A stretch of 64,000 nucleotides of DNA from Cyanobacterium aponinum PCC 10605 (lineage in GTDB: Bacteria; Cyanobacteriota; Cyanobacteriia; Cyanobacteriales; Cyanobacteriaceae): positions 186,001 to 250,000 of the forward strand of contig NC_019776.1 of assembly GCF_000317675.1 (NCBI RefSeq), given 5' to 3'. Under the pieces are notes generated by a model, which ran no database searches, was not told the DNA's origin, and saw only the letters and a list, made by a program, of their open reading frames with translations. Positions 1 through 9,166 of the stretch are shown here, in pieces; position 1 is the stretch's first letter; the number at the start of each line of letters is the position of its first letter. The position numbers and the translations under genes are program-made.

Positions 1-196
1 ATTATCAATCAGTAATTTGTAGTTAATTAAAATCTGAAACCTGCAACCTTACACCTAAAACCTGCCCCAGTTAAATATTCTTGTCATCAAACTGAGATTA
101 TAAAAACTTCTGACTTTTAACTACCACCTAATTTATCTCCCAAACCTGTCAGATAACTGATATAACTAAGCTAAATAATAAACCTGATTAACAAAA

Positions 197-1066
197 ATGG
201 GTCGCAAAGCATTATTATTGATTAATCGTCATTCCCGTAAGGGTGAAAAGTCTTTACCTTTAGCTGTAGAGTATTTTTATGCCCATGACTTGGAATTGAT
301 TATTAAACCAGTCAAAGATGCCCAAGAGTTGGGAATTGTAGTCAGAGAATACCATCATCAAATTGATTTTGTCATTGTGGGCGGTGGTGATGGAACTTTG
401 AATGCGGTAGTTGATAGCTTAGTGGAAACTAATTTACCCCTAGGTATTCTACCATTGGGAACGGCAAATGATTTAGCTCGAACCTTAAATATTCCTTTAG
501 CTATGAGAGAGGCTTGTAATGTTATTGGTAACGGTAAATTAAAGTCTATTGATTTAGGGTGGGTTAACGGCAAGTATTTCTTTAATGTCGCCAGTATGGG
601 TTTAAGTGTTGATATTACAAAAAAGTTGTCTCGTGGTGTGAAGCGTCGTTGGGGAGTTTTTGCCTATGCCATCACAGCATTACAAGTTATCAGCACTGCT
701 AGGCGTTTTTCTGCCACTATTAAGGTGGATAACGAAACTTTACCCGTTAAAACCGTCCAAATTGCGATCGGTAATGGTAGATACTACGGAGGTGGGATGG
801 CGATCGCAAATGATGCCGCAATAGATGATCAAAGACTTGATTTATATAGCATTGAACTACAACACTGGTGGCAAATATTCCCTTTAATTTGGCATCTACC
901 AAAAGGAGAACATCATCAATTACAATGGGTAAGGACCATAGAAGGCAAAGAAATAGAAATCCACACTTATAAATCTTATAGTGTCAACACCGATGGTGAA
1001 ATTACCACTATTACCCCAGCTAAATTTAAAGTTATTCCTCATGCTTTAAAAGTTTTTGTACCCTAA
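197..1066 (+). CDS. YegS/BmrU-type diacylglycerol (lipid) kinase family protein
   Basis: Predicted soluble or membrane-associated kinase that phosphorylates diacylglycerol or a related lipid with ATP, feeding phosphatidate back into lipid synthesis. The DAGK catalytic nucleotide-binding motif GGGDGT is at residues 62-67, followed by LGILPLGTANDLAR, the second family signature. At 289 residues the length is normal for this family, and no transmembrane segment is evident. It stands alone: about 340 bases separate it from the next gene, rpmG, on the same strand. The substrate cannot be read from sequence; sphingosine-like or other lipid substrates remain possible. Confidence 0.88.
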   Translation: MGRKALLLINRHSRKGEKSLPLAVEYFYAHDLELIIKPVKDAQELGIVVREYHHQIDFVIVGGGDGTLNAVVDSLVETNLPLGILPLGTANDLARTLNIPLAMREACNVIGNGKLKSIDLGWVNGKYFFNVASMGLSVDITKKLSRGVKRRWGVFAYAITALQVISTARRFSATIKVDNETLPVKTVQIAIGNGRYYGGGMAIANDAAIDDQRLDLYSIELQHWWQIFPLIWHLPKGEHHQLQWVRTIEGKEIEIHTYKSYSVNTDGEITTITPAKFKVIPHALKVFVP

Positions 1067-1325
1067 ATATTATGACTCTTCAGAATGTGGTCATGATAAA
1101 TTAATAGAAAAGAATTTTTGTAATGCCTGAATACTATTCATGGCAGAATATAAGCTAAAAATTTATAAATTATTATTTAATAATTGTCTATTGCCTCTTG
1201 CCTACCCTAACTAATAATTCACGTATTCAAAGTAATAGAGCCTAAAATATCTTTGCCTCTTAACTTTTTCCTCTCTCCATAAGTGTTTTCTGACTATGAA
1301 AACTATTGATTATTTCACTGGGGGC
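1067..1325. other. Intergenic region with diverged repeat-like sequence
   Basis: No gene is seen here. The block around 1185-1245 (tattgcct, cctaact, caa, attca, attcaaagtaatagag) resembles 39970-40030 near the ecfT gene. This suggests a diverged dispersed repeat rather than coding sequence. Confidence 0.35.
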
Positions 1326-1355
1326 TTGTCAAAAAAGGGGTCAATATAAGATAAT
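1326..1355 (+). promoter_or_regulatory. Candidate sigma-70 type promoter for rpmG-rpsR
   Basis: TTGTCA (1326-1331) and GATAAT (1350-1355) are separated by 18 bases, about 50 bases before the rpmG start. Five of six bases match the -35 consensus and five of six match the -10. Confidence 0.45.
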
Positions 1356-1402
1356 AGTAGATTGTGTATAAAATTACTCCCATAGTAACTTAAGCTAAAA
1401 AA

Positions 1403-1597
1403 ATGGCAAGTAAAAAAGGTGTCCGTATTATCATCACTCTTGAATGTACAGAGTGTCGTACAAACCCTGACAAACGTTCTAAAGGGGTTTCTCGCTATAC
1501 TACCATGAAAAATAGAAGAAACACCACTGGTAGAATGGAAATTAAAAAATTCTGTACCCATTGCAATAAACATACTATTCACAAAGAAATTAAATAG
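1403..1597 (+). CDS. rpmG: 50S ribosomal protein L33
   Basis: Small basic protein of the large ribosomal subunit. The 64 residues match the bacterial/plastid L33 family: [19 protein letters not shown] at the start and [15 protein letters not shown] at the end. The two CxxC pairs (CTEC and CTHC) form a zinc-ribbon version of the protein. rpsR follows after 52 bases on the same strand, the usual cyanobacterial and plastid pairing, so the two are probably cotranscribed from the promoter at about 1326-1355. Start and length are both standard. Confidence 0.97.
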   Translation: MASKKGVRIIITLECTECRTNPDKRSKGVSRYTTMKNRRNTTGRMEIKKFCTHCNKHTIHKEIK

Positions 1598-1649
1598 TTT
1601 TATTCGGTACAATTTTCAAAAAATTAAAGTAAAAAATTAAAGGTAAATT

Positions 1650-1865
1650 ATGGCTTATTTTCGTAAAAGATTATCTCCTATTCCTCTAAATCAAAAAATA
1701 GATTATAAAGATTTAGAATTACTCCATAAATTCGTAACGGAAAGAGGGAAAATGCTTCCTCGTCGTATCACTGGCTTAACCGCTCGTCAGCAAAGAGATT
1801 TAACCAATGCTGTAAAAAGAGCTAGACAATTAGCTTTATTACCTTTCTTAAACGTGGAAGGTTAA
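1650..1865 (+). CDS. rpsR: 30S ribosomal protein S18
   Basis: Small-subunit protein that binds the platform of the 30S subunit with S6. The 71-residue sequence carries the family core: [27 protein letters not shown], then [23 protein letters not shown]. It follows rpmG closely and is probably its operon partner. An inverted repeat with a 10-base-pair perfect stem lies 57 bases downstream (1923-1972) and may end the transcript. Confidence 0.97.
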   Translation: MAYFRKRLSPIPLNQKIDYKDLELLHKFVTERGKMLPRRITGLTARQQRDLTNAVKRARQLALLPFLNVEG

Positions 1866-1922
1866 ATTTAATTTGAAGGTTTAGTCGCTAATATTCTAAA
1901 TCACTTTAATGTGTAAAAAAGA

Positions 1923-1972
1923 CTCCCGTTAACTTTTCCCAAACGGTTATTATTCTTTTCAATTAACGGGAG
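1923..1972 (+). terminator. Long-loop inverted repeat after rpsR, possible terminator or RNA-stabilising hairpin
   Basis: CTCCCGTTAA (1923-1932) is perfectly complementary to TTAACGGGAG (1963-1972) across a 30-base loop. No T-run follows, so intrinsic termination is not certain; mRNA 3'-end protection is an alternative. Confidence 0.45.
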
Positions 1973-2152
1973 ATATATAGCAATTAAATTTAAGTTCTGA
2001 GATGGATTTTTATTAAAATAATGTAACGTTTAGTGTTTTTATTGGAAAATTATTGATTGAGCTTTTCGAGGCTTTAATAAATACAATAAAAAATATCACA
2101 ACCTATTGAGAACTGCTATACTAAACTAAGTACCATCATTGCTTTAAAAATT

Positions 2153-2226
2153 GGGTGCGTAGCTCAGTTGGATAGAGCACCAGATTCCGGTTCTGGGTGT
2201 CGGGGGTTCAAATCCCTCCGTACTCG
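2153..2226 (+). tRNA. tRNA-Arg (CCG)
   Basis: A complete 74-base cloverleaf. The acceptor strands GGGTGCG and CGTACTC pair with two G-U pairs, the D-arm is GCTCAGTTGGATAGAGC and the T-loop is GGTTCAAATCC. The anticodon stem CCAGA/TCTGG encloses TTCCGGT, giving anticodon CCG for CGG arginine codons. CCA is not encoded. It lies just before the L10 leader. Confidence 0.96.
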
Positions 2227-2310
2227 TAGCTATTTGGTTGACAAGCAAATGAAAATTAGCTAGAATCATTTAATGTCTTTAAACTAATTTATAATTTCTT
2301 TCTAAATTAT

Positions 2311-2480
2311 ATTTGGCGACAGCCGAAGACAGCAGGGGCAATAGCTTAATCATCCTGCCTAGGTTGATGCGAATTACAGATCAAACATAAGGTCTGTCTC
2401 AAGATTAACTAACTATAGTAAAAATCTACCGCGATACATCAACCTAATGCCGTGCAAATTGTAGCAAGGCTTTTTTTATT
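2311..2480 (+). promoter_or_regulatory. Ribosomal protein L10 leader with attenuator-like terminator
   Basis: Structured 5' leader upstream of rplJ-rplL. GCAGG (2332-2336) pairs with CCTGC (2354-2358). AGGTTGATG (2361-2369) pairs with CATCAACCT (2437-2445), enclosing a smaller arm. A terminator-like hairpin, GCCgTGC/GCAaGGC, ends in seven Ts (2449-2477). Known L10 leaders bind the L10-L12 complex to repress their own synthesis. Position, long-range pairing and terminator all fit that family. The exact 5' end is not visible. Confidence 0.72.
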
Positions 2481-2572
2481 GTCTGTTGGTTAATAAATCA
2501 AAAGTTTAATCACTCCCTTGAGTTAATCAATGGCGCAAAAAAGAACATAAAACACCCGAGGAGGTGAGAGTC

Positions 2573-3112
2573 ATTTCTAAGTCATTAGAGAGTAAAAAAC
2601 AAGAAGTAACTGAAATCAAACAGTTGCTAGAAAAATCTCGCTTGGCGGTGGTAATAGACTATCAAGGGCTGACTGTTGCTGACATCACTAATTTGCGTAA
2701 TCGCTTAAGAGAAGGCGGAACTATCTGTAAAGTAACCAAAAATACTTTAATGGGTAAAGCCATCGAAGGTGATGAAAATTGGCAACCGATGACCGAGTTT
2801 TTGAAGGGTTCTTCTGCGTTTATTTTGGCGGATGAAGAAAACATCGGAAGTGCAGTTAAAGCCTATCAAGCCTTTGCGAAAGAGAGCAAAAAAACAACTC
2901 TTAGAGGTGGTGTGATGGAAGGTAAAGCCCTCAGTGAAGCTGAGGTTAAGGCTTTAGCAGATTTACCCACCAAGGAACAACTTATTGCTCAAATTGCAGG
3001 TTCGATCAATTCTATTACTGCAAAAATTGCGATCGGAGTCAAAGAAGTACCTGCTTCTATTGCTCGTGGTATCGAAGCCTACAGAGCCAAGCAAGAGGAA
3101 GAAGCGGCTTAA
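2573..3112 (+). CDS. rplJ: 50S ribosomal protein L10, probable ATT start
   Basis: Stalk-base protein that anchors L7/L12 dimers on the large subunit and represses its own operon with them. The sequence KKQEVTEIKQLLEKSRLAVV, then DYQGLTVADITNLRNRLREG, is typical L10. The reading frame can be opened at a GTG at 2564, but that GTG lies inside the Shine-Dalgarno sequence GGAGGTGA (2560-2567). The in-frame ATT at 2573 sits 8 bases after GGAGG, and starting there gives M-S-K-S-L-E-S-K-K, the same N-terminal length as the usual cyanobacterial form (M-G-R-T-L-E-D-K-K, recalled from memory). I therefore place the start at ATT. It is expressed behind the L10 leader and followed by rplL. Confidence 0.93.
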   Translation: MSKSLESKKQEVTEIKQLLEKSRLAVVIDYQGLTVADITNLRNRLREGGTICKVTKNTLMGKAIEGDENWQPMTEFLKGSSAFILADEENIGSAVKAYQAFAKESKKTTLRGGVMEGKALSEAEVKALADLPTKEQLIAQIAGSINSITAKIAIGVKEVPASIARGIEAYRAKQEEEAA

Positions 3113-3172
3113 GAGTCGTAATTTCAGTGTCGATTTTTTAGTGTTTACATAGTTTATAGGAGATTACATTTA

Positions 3173-3559
3173 ATGTCTGATAAAGTTGCAAATATTGTTG
3201 AAGAGTTAAAGACTTTAACCTTATTAGAGGCTTCCGAGTTAGTTAAACAAATCGAGGAAGTATTTGGTGTAAGTGCCGCCGCTCCTGCTGGTGGTATGAT
3301 GATGATGGCTCCCGGTGCGGCCGCTCCTGCAGAAGAAGTTGAAGAGAAAACCGAATTTGATGTTATTCTCGATAGCTTCGGTGATGCTAAAATGGGCGTT
3401 CTCAAAGTCGTTCGTGCTATCACTGGTTTAGGCTTAAAAGAAGCTAAAGAGTTAGTTGAATCTGCTCCTAAAGCTATCAAAGAAGGTATTAACAAAGAAG
3501 AAGCTGAAAACATCAAGAAACAGTTGGAAGAAGCTGGTGGTAAAGTAACCGTTAAATAG
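3173..3559 (+). CDS. rplL: 50S ribosomal protein L7/L12
   Basis: Flexible stalk protein that recruits translation factors to the ribosome. At 128 residues it has the expected three parts. The N-terminal dimerisation helix contains [20 protein letters not shown], the hinge is Ala/Pro/Gly/Met-rich (about residues 38-55), and the C-terminal domain is [20 protein letters not shown] onward with [16 protein letters not shown] Shine-Dalgarno-like AGGAG lies upstream. It is the second gene of the rplJ-rplL operon, 60 bases after rplJ, and a strong terminator follows. Confidence 0.98.
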   Translation: MSDKVANIVEELKTLTLLEASELVKQIEEVFGVSAAAPAGGMMMMAPGAAAPAEEVEEKTEFDVILDSFGDAKMGVLKVVRAITGLGLKEAKELVESAPKAIKEGINKEEAENIKKQLEEAGGKVTVK

Positions 3560-3583
3560 TTACTTGGCGTTAGGTTAGGTGTT

Positions 3584-3614
3584 AAGAGTTGGGAAATTTC
3601 CCAATTCTTCTTCT
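3584..3614 (+). terminator. Intrinsic terminator of rplJ-rplL
   Basis: The nearly palindromic stem AGTTGGGAA/TTCCCAATT is followed by TCTTCTTCTC, 25 bases after the rplL stop. Pyrimidine-rich rather than pure T, but well placed. Confidence 0.65.
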
Positions 3615-3990
3615 CAAGGTTAAAAAATATAAGGTTAAATAATTTTCCATAGGTCAAGATTTAGTTCTCGTCGCTCTACAGATACATCACTTAAGTAGCT
3701 TTTTCTCAGCATTAATTTTTACCATAACTCCAAAAGTAGATTATTCATCTTTTTTTGAAAGGAGTAATTGATCTGAATATTTTTTCTATATAATTCTTCA
3801 AATAAATTTTAGGAGATATTGAAATCAGGCAATTTTCTTAGGGGAAAAAAGAAGAATTTATGAGCATTCATTGCAATATTTCTCATATCCACAGCCAACT
3901 TGTTTGTGAAAATAAGTTCAACTACTATCTTGTCTCTCTTGAGAAATAAGCCTTAGCCCAGTCGAAATCACTATATGAGCTTAATAAAAA
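3615..3990. other. Intergenic region without recognisable gene
   Basis: About 375 bases between the rplL terminator and tRNA-fMet. I found no supported reading frame, structured RNA or repeat. Confidence 0.5.
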
Positions 3991-4064
<74 letters not shown>

Positions 4065-4121
4065 ACGCATCTACTATGTTAACGTCTTTTCTTAACAAAT
4101 GCAACCTTAATTTGAATATTT

Positions 4122-4853
4122 TTAAATAAGAGGGAGTTTTTGGTATTTTAGATAAAATCCTAGGATGATGAAAAGTGCGATCGCACTTGCACCTAAACCG
4201 ATATAATTAGGAAGCCAGAAGACAGCTTGTAATTGATTGATTTGCCCTGCGGATAATTGAATATTGTATTGATTGTTGGGTAGTTTTTCCCATTGGGCAA
4301 ATTCGTTGGTAGTGAGTTTAGCACCCAAAGGAAAATCAAACTGAATTTGTAGGTTAATTAAGTCTCCAGAAGAAATGATGATGTTACCTTCACTGGATAC
4401 GACTCCCAAAGGAGTTAAATCTGCATCAAAATTAAGGGTGTTTCTCTCCAAAAACAATAAATTATTTTGTTTAATGGACATCTTTGCAGATAAATCCAAA
4501 AGACTATTAGAATTATCATCTGAGATTTTTTGAGAAGATTTATCACCCAATGTCGGAATAAAAAACTGGTTGAATTTCTTAACCAAATCTTGACCATTAC
4601 TAAAAGGAATTGTCACCACTAATTCATCTTGAGAAAGTCTTTTACTCTTTCCTTGTAATTTCAATGCACGACGTTCAATACTATTTAACCACGCATTCCC
4701 TTCTTTTTCGCTGAAGTTGGTTAGTTGTTCACCCAATTTGATATGTTGAATCATTGTACCATGATTAGCCTGTGGGAATTGAATGCCGACATCATAGCGA
4801 ACACATCCAGTTAAGCAAAGACATAAGGCTAAAAAAATAAATATCTTTTTCAT
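4122..4853 (-). CDS. DUF3153-type membrane-anchored lipoprotein
   Basis: Predicted envelope protein of unknown role, best matching the cyanobacterial DUF3153 family. The preferred start is the ATG giving MKKIFIFLALCLCLTGC: a lipoprotein signal peptide with lipobox LTGC. An upstream in-frame ATG would add five residues. The mature part is mostly beta-rich polar sequence. One hydrophobic segment near the C-terminus (YIGLGASAIALFIILGFYL) ends in a short basic tail, so both ends are probably membrane-tethered. It is last of three same-strand envelope genes (DUF2993, GerMN, this one) spaced by about 40-50 bases, suggesting one transcript. The family call is from general resemblance, not from a motif with known function. 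Confidence 0.7.
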   Translation of the reverse strand: MKKIFIFLALCLCLTGCVRYDVGIQFPQANHGTMIQHIKLGEQLTNFSEKEGNAWLNSIERRALKLQGKSKRLSQDELVVTIPFSNGQDLVKKFNQFFIPTLGDKSSQKISDDNSNSLLDLSAKMSIKQNNLLFLERNTLNFDADLTPLGVVSSEGNIIISSGDLINLQIQFDFPLGAKLTTNEFAQWEKLPNNQYNIQLSAGQINQLQAVFWLPNYIGLGASAIALFIILGFYLKYQKLPLI

Positions 4854-4908
4854 GGAGATAAATAGCATTATTAATAAATTAAGTTACAGTTATTGACGAC
4901 AATATTAT

Positions 4909-5538
4909 CTATTCTTCTGAAGAATTAGAAGAGGCAAAAGATTGAACAAAAATTTCCCTTGTTATTGGTTGTTCTATAATTAATCCTTCTCCTCCTAAAA
5001 CATCCAGAGGTTGCCCTTCTACACTAATCCAAACACTGGCATTAGGATCTAAACTACTAGCAGTATAAATGACTTGTCCTAATCTGGAAATCATTGACTC
5101 ACTACCCCCACCGAGAGTAAATTCTTCTGATAAGTTTAGGTGAATACCATCTTCTTTTACTTCTAAATTCTCTAATTTTGTATCAGAGGGGATTGCACTA
5201 TCCTGACTTTCTTCTTCAGATAATAACTGATTAAAAGCTGTAGTCAGGGCTGACTGAGGATTTTCTTCTTTTGTCAGGGGAATATTTTTGGGAGTTAATT
5301 GGAGATTTTCATCTAACAGGTATATTGCGACTTGCTGTTGTTGATTATTGGCTGGATTGTCAGGAATTACTTCTACATCTGTAGGGGCGGTGTCATCTGG
5401 TTGACTAACTTGATTTTTCGACTCTAGGTTACTATAAGCATACCATGCGGCAAAAGTCCCTACTGCTAAAACTGTAGTGGCAATGGAAGCAATAATTTTA
5501 GTCGAGAAAAAAGAATTTGGTTTTTGATCTTTTGCCAT
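4909..5538 (-). CDS. GerMN domain-containing membrane-anchored protein
   Basis: The 209-residue protein has one N-terminal transmembrane anchor (about residues 13-31, [19 protein letters not shown]). An acidic low-complexity linker follows, then a GerMN-like domain from about residue 70 ([12 protein letters not shown] ... [12 protein letters not shown] ... [11 protein letters not shown]). GerMN domains were first seen in the spore-germination lipoprotein GerM and are common in non-sporulating bacteria, including cyanobacteria, as periplasmic modules, possibly binding cell-wall material. The start codon is followed by [11 protein letters not shown], a typical short cytoplasmic N-terminus. It sits in the middle of the three-gene envelope cluster at 4122-6362. 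The biochemical role is not known. Confidence 0.8.
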   Translation of the reverse strand: MAKDQKPNSFFSTKIIASIATTVLAVGTFAAWYAYSNLESKNQVSQPDDTAPTDVEVIPDNPANNQQQQVAIYLLDENLQLTPKNIPLTKEENPQSALTTAFNQLLSEEESQDSAIPSDTKLENLEVKEDGIHLNLSEEFTLGGGSESMISRLGQVIYTASSLDPNASVWISVEGQPLDVLGGEGLIIEQPITREIFVQSFASSNSSEE

Positions 5539-5579
5539 AATTGTTACTGTAATTGATAGTGACTACTTAGTTATTTATT

Positions 5580-6362
5580 TTATGGGGATTGGTTATCAAG
5601 ATGAACAAATCCTGCGATTTCCAATTTATTATCCTCTATCTTAAATTTTAATAGCCTTGCAATAACGCCGTATTTTTCTAGCTTTTGTAAGGTTAACTGA
5701 GTATTTATGTTATCAGCAAATCCTTGTAATAGTTTAGATGATAGTTGTCTGTTGTTTAATGTTCCCTTAACATCTGTAATTCTTAGTTTATGACCCTTAA
5801 TTAAGTCTAGGGTAAATTCTAAATTAATATTTAACAATTCTTCTTTTCTAATGGGTAATTTGGCTTTAGTATCGATACGAATACGGTTATTTGTTTGTAA
5901 ATCTAATTTTAGATCCATAATTTGAACATCGGATTCTTCTGCTAATTTAGCCATAATTGATTTTGCTTGAGAAGACGTAAGTATGTTGTTCAAATCATCT
6001 TGATTAATAATAATTCTTCCCGCTAAATTAAGAGGCGAATTTAGTATTTTTTTCCACTCATTTTGTTCTATTTTCTTGAGATTTCTTAAGTAAGATAAGT
6101 TAAGGTTGATTTCATCGGTTTCTATTTCGACTAATTCCAAGGAAATATTCTCACGAGGTTGCCATTCTTTGAGACTAATTTGAATAGAATCTGCTTTTCC
6201 TTTTAAAAGTTGGTGAGTGGGAACACTATTAACTCTAACATCTATTTGCCTTACTTCTTCTGAGTTTTTTTCAATTACTTTGGTTAAAGAATTATTAACA
6301 AATAATCCCCCGAAAGATAAGCTCGATACTATAATGGTTAGTATAGTAGTAAAAATTTCCAT
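5580..6362 (-). CDS. DUF2993 (LmeA-like) protein
   Basis: 260 residues with a short hydrophobic N-terminus (IFTTILTIIVSSLSFGGLFV) that serves as signal or anchor. The rest is a DUF2993-type domain: VRVNSVPTHQLLKGKADSIQ, later GRIIINQDDLNNIL and ITDVKGTLNNRQLSSKLLQG. DUF2993 proteins are periplasmic or extracellular lipid-binding-like proteins; the mycobacterial member LmeA acts in lipomannan elongation. Function in cyanobacteria is not established. It is first of three envelope genes on this strand, 41 bases before the GerMN gene. It faces the signalling gene at 6591 across a 228-base divergent promoter region. Confidence 0.75.
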   Translation of the reverse strand: MEIFTTILTIIVSSLSFGGLFVNNSLTKVIEKNSEEVRQIDVRVNSVPTHQLLKGKADSIQISLKEWQPRENISLELVEIETDEINLNLSYLRNLKKIEQNEWKKILNSPLNLAGRIIINQDDLNNILTSSQAKSIMAKLAEESDVQIMDLKLDLQTNNRIRIDTKAKLPIRKEELLNINLEFTLDLIKGHKLRITDVKGTLNNRQLSSKLLQGFADNINTQLTLQKLEKYGVIARLLKFKIEDNKLEIAGFVHLDNQSP

Positions 6363-6590
6363 ATTATTTATATTTTAATCAACTTTTAGATATTTTTATT
6401 TATTAGCGTTAATATTCTACATCTTAATATTATTTTTTTGTTCAATATTAGTATTTTTCTATTTAATCTTGGAAGTATTCAGTTAATAAAGAAATGTATT
6501 TATTGCTTTGTTTATGGAGTGATAATTTATACAGTAAACTCGACAATAAGTGTTTGATGGTTTTTCATTGCCACTTTGAAAATTTGAAAA

Positions 6591-9080
6591 ATGAGTGTTA
6601 AGTTACCACGGAATGAGGGAGATAAATTGATTGATGAAATCGCACCGACTAAAGAAGATTCTTTTTTAATTTATATTGTTGATGATGATAGAATAAATTT
6701 GAGTTTAATTGGTCGTTTTCTTCATAAAAGTGGTTTTAATGTTGTAACTAACACAGATATTTTTCAAGCAATTAGAGAAATTTGTCAATTAGTCCCGGAT
6801 TTAATTTTATTAGATATTTTGATGCCTGATATAAATGGTTTTACGGCTTGTTCTTTACTAAAAAAATCAAGTAAAACTAAAGATATTCCCATCATTTTTT
6901 TAACTGCTTTAGATAGCTCAGAAGATAAAATTAAAGGATTAGAATTAGGTGCGATCGATTATATTACAAAACCAATTCATTACCCTGAACTTCTATCAAG
7001 GGTAAATACTTGTTTAAAAATTAGTAATTTAGCGAATAGTTTAAAGACACAAAACAGGCTTTTGAAATCAGAAATAGAAGCGAGAAAAAATGCCCAAATT
7101 TCTCTGCAAAAAGCAGAGAAAAAACTAAAAACAATTATTAACAATCATTTTCATAGTATGGTTGTTTTAGATTTAGATGGAAAGGTTTTATTTCTTAATG
7201 AAGAAGCGGAAAAATTATTCAATCGCACTCATGAACAAATGGTGGGAAATACTTTAGGTGTTCCTTTAGAGTTAAATAAAATTGGTGAGTTAGAAATACT
7301 GCGATCGCAATCTGAATTAATTACAGTAGAAATGAGAGCAGTACCAATTATTTGGAATGATGATAATGCTTATTTACTATCCTTTATTGATATTAGTGAA
7401 AAGAAAAAAATGGAGCAAGAATTAAAGATATTATATCGTGCTTCTGAACAAAGTCCAGCTTCAATTGTTATTACTAATGTGGAGGGAAATATACAATATG
7501 TTAATTCCAAATTTGAAACTGTTTCAGGATATAAAAAAGAAGAAGTAATAGGTAAAAATCCTCGTGTTTTAAAGTCGGGTTATACCCATGAAACCGATTA
7601 TAAAAATCTGTGGAAGACAATTAGTAATGGCAAAGAATGGCAAGGAGAATTTCATAATAAAAGAAAAAACGGAGAATTATATTGGGAGAGAGCGCTAATT
7701 TCACCAATATTTAATTCTGTAGGGGCAATAACCCATTATATTGCAGTGAAAGAAGATATAACAGAAGAAAAACAGCAACAACTCCTTTTAAAATATCAAG
7801 CAAAATATGATTATTTAACAAAAATTCCTAATCGTAATTATGCGTTAGAAAAAGTACATAAACTGTTAAATCAAGCTGAAGAAAATAAATATAATACTGG
7901 TTTAATGTTTATTGATTTAGATCATTTTAAAGAAGTAAATGATACTTTAGGTCATGATTTTGGAGATGAATTACTAGTAGAAGTAACCATGAGAATGAAA
8001 GGAGAATTGCGTAGCACTGACTTATTAGCCCGTTTAGGGGGAGATGAATTTTTTATTGTTATTCCCATTGTTCAAAGTCGTCATGAATTACAAATTATTG
8101 CGAATAAAATTATTCAAATATTAAAAAAGCCTTTTTATATTTTTCAAGAAAAAATTTTTATTTCTGCCAGCATTGGAATCACTATTTTTCCCGAAGATGG
8201 ACAGGAATTAAAACAACTTATTCGCAATGCTGATTTAGCAATGTATCAATCAAAGAAAAATGGAAGAGATCAATTTCAATTTTATCAGTATGATATGAAC
8301 AAAGTTGATATTGGAAAATCCACTTTAGAAAAAAATTTTTTGAATGCCATTAGTAATGATGAATTTAAAATTGTCTATCAACCAGTCATCGATATTTTTA
8401 CGGGAAAAATTGTTAGTGCAGAGGCTTTAGTGAGATGGGAAAATAAAGATTTAGGTTTGATATATCCAGAAAAATTCATTCCTTTTTTAGAGAAAAATGG
8501 CTTAATTTTAGTTTTAGAACAATGGATATTAGAAACTATCATCAATGATTTAAAATTTTGGGAAAGATACGAAGATTTACTTATAAGTATTAACTTATCT
8601 GAATATCAGTTTAAAAATGCAAAAATGGTTAAGAATATTAAAGATTTGACAGGAAAAAAACAACTACGACAATGTAATTTATGTATAGAAATAAAAGAAG
8701 AATATTTAGAGGAAAACAAAAAATTTATTGATAGTATCTTCAATGATATTAATTCGATTAATATTGAGTTTTGTTTAGATAATTTTGGTGCGGGACTAAC
8801 ATCAATTTCTAATCTTAGTAAGTTTCCTTTTAAACACTTAAAAATAGATCAGAGCTTAGTTCAATCTTTACCTAGAAATTCTCAAAATAAAAATATTATT
8901 GAATCAATTATTGCTGTGGCTAATATTTTGAATATTAAAGTTACCGCCAAAGGAATAGAAAGTAAAGCACAATTAGATTCTTTGAGAGCTTTAGGTTGCC
9001 ATTATGGACAAGGTTATTTTTTTTCTCAACCATTATCAGCTCTTAATTTTATCACTTATTTAACCAAAAATACTAATTGA
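6591..9080 (+). CDS. Response regulator with PAS, GGDEF and degenerate EAL domains
   Basis: An 829-residue cytoplasmic c-di-GMP signalling protein. Order: REC domain (about 26-145; phosphoacceptor D75, T105, K127), coiled coil (about 150-180), PAS-like region (about 181-275), PAS/PAC (about 282-395), GGDEF (about 405-565), EAL (about 580-825). The diguanylate cyclase site GGDEF (483-487) is intact. The inhibitory RxxD motif, R474-D477, lies exactly five residues upstream. The EAL domain keeps E611, N668, E700, D730, K751 and Q807. However, the usual second aspartate of the DD pair is N731 and the usual AEG glutamate is K787. Net activity is therefore predicted as synthesis, with EAL possibly a GTP- or c-di-GMP-sensing module. 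The cognate histidine kinase is not adjacent. Confidence 0.93.
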   Translation: MSVKLPRNEGDKLIDEIAPTKEDSFLIYIVDDDRINLSLIGRFLHKSGFNVVTNTDIFQAIREICQLVPDLILLDILMPDINGFTACSLLKKSSKTKDIPIIFLTALDSSEDKIKGLELGAIDYITKPIHYPELLSRVNTCLKISNLANSLKTQNRLLKSEIEARKNAQISLQKAEKKLKTIINNHFHSMVVLDLDGKVLFLNEEAEKLFNRTHEQMVGNTLGVPLELNKIGELEILRSQSELITVEMRAVPIIWNDDNAYLLSFIDISEKKKMEQELKILYRASEQSPASIVITNVEGNIQYVNSKFETVSGYKKEEVIGKNPRVLKSGYTHETDYKNLWKTISNGKEWQGEFHNKRKNGELYWERALISPIFNSVGAITHYIAVKEDITEEKQQQLLLKYQAKYDYLTKIPNRNYALEKVHKLLNQAEENKYNTGLMFIDLDHFKEVNDTLGHDFGDELLVEVTMRMKGELRSTDLLARLGGDEFFIVIPIVQSRHELQIIANKIIQILKKPFYIFQEKIFISASIGITIFPEDGQELKQLIRNADLAMYQSKKNGRDQFQFYQYDMNKVDIGKSTLEKNFLNAISNDEFKIVYQPVIDIFTGKIVSAEALVRWENKDLGLIYPEKFIPFLEKNGLILVLEQWILETIINDLKFWERYEDLLISINLSEYQFKNAKMVKNIKDLTGKKQLRQCNLCIEIKEEYLEENKKFIDSIFNDINSINIEFCLDNFGAGLTSISNLSKFPFKHLKIDQSLVQSLPRNSQNKNIIESIIAVANILNIKVTAKGIESKAQLDSLRALGCHYGQGYFFSQPLSALNFITYLTKNTN

Positions 9081-9125
9081 ATATATTGGTTTAATAATAG
9101 AAATATTTATCCCTAAATATCTATT

Positions 9126-9150
9126 GGTGGGCTATGCCCACCCTAATTTT
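9126..9150. terminator. Terminator between convergent genes
   Basis: GGTGGGC (9126-9132), loop TAT, GCCCACC (9136-9142), then CTAATTTTTT on the plus strand. A seven-base-pair GC-rich stem and T-run make a good intrinsic terminator for the 6591-9080 gene. It may also serve the convergent gene. Confidence 0.75.
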
Positions 9151-9166
9151 TTCCATATAGACTAAT

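Noticed and set aside
1310-1612. 100-residue minus-strand frame over rpmG
   Set aside because: It is antisense to the well-supported L33 gene, and its sequence has no family pattern.
2564-2572. GTG at 2564 as the L10 start
   Set aside because: The codon overlaps the Shine-Dalgarno core and has no ribosome site of its own; the in-frame ATT at 2573 is better placed.
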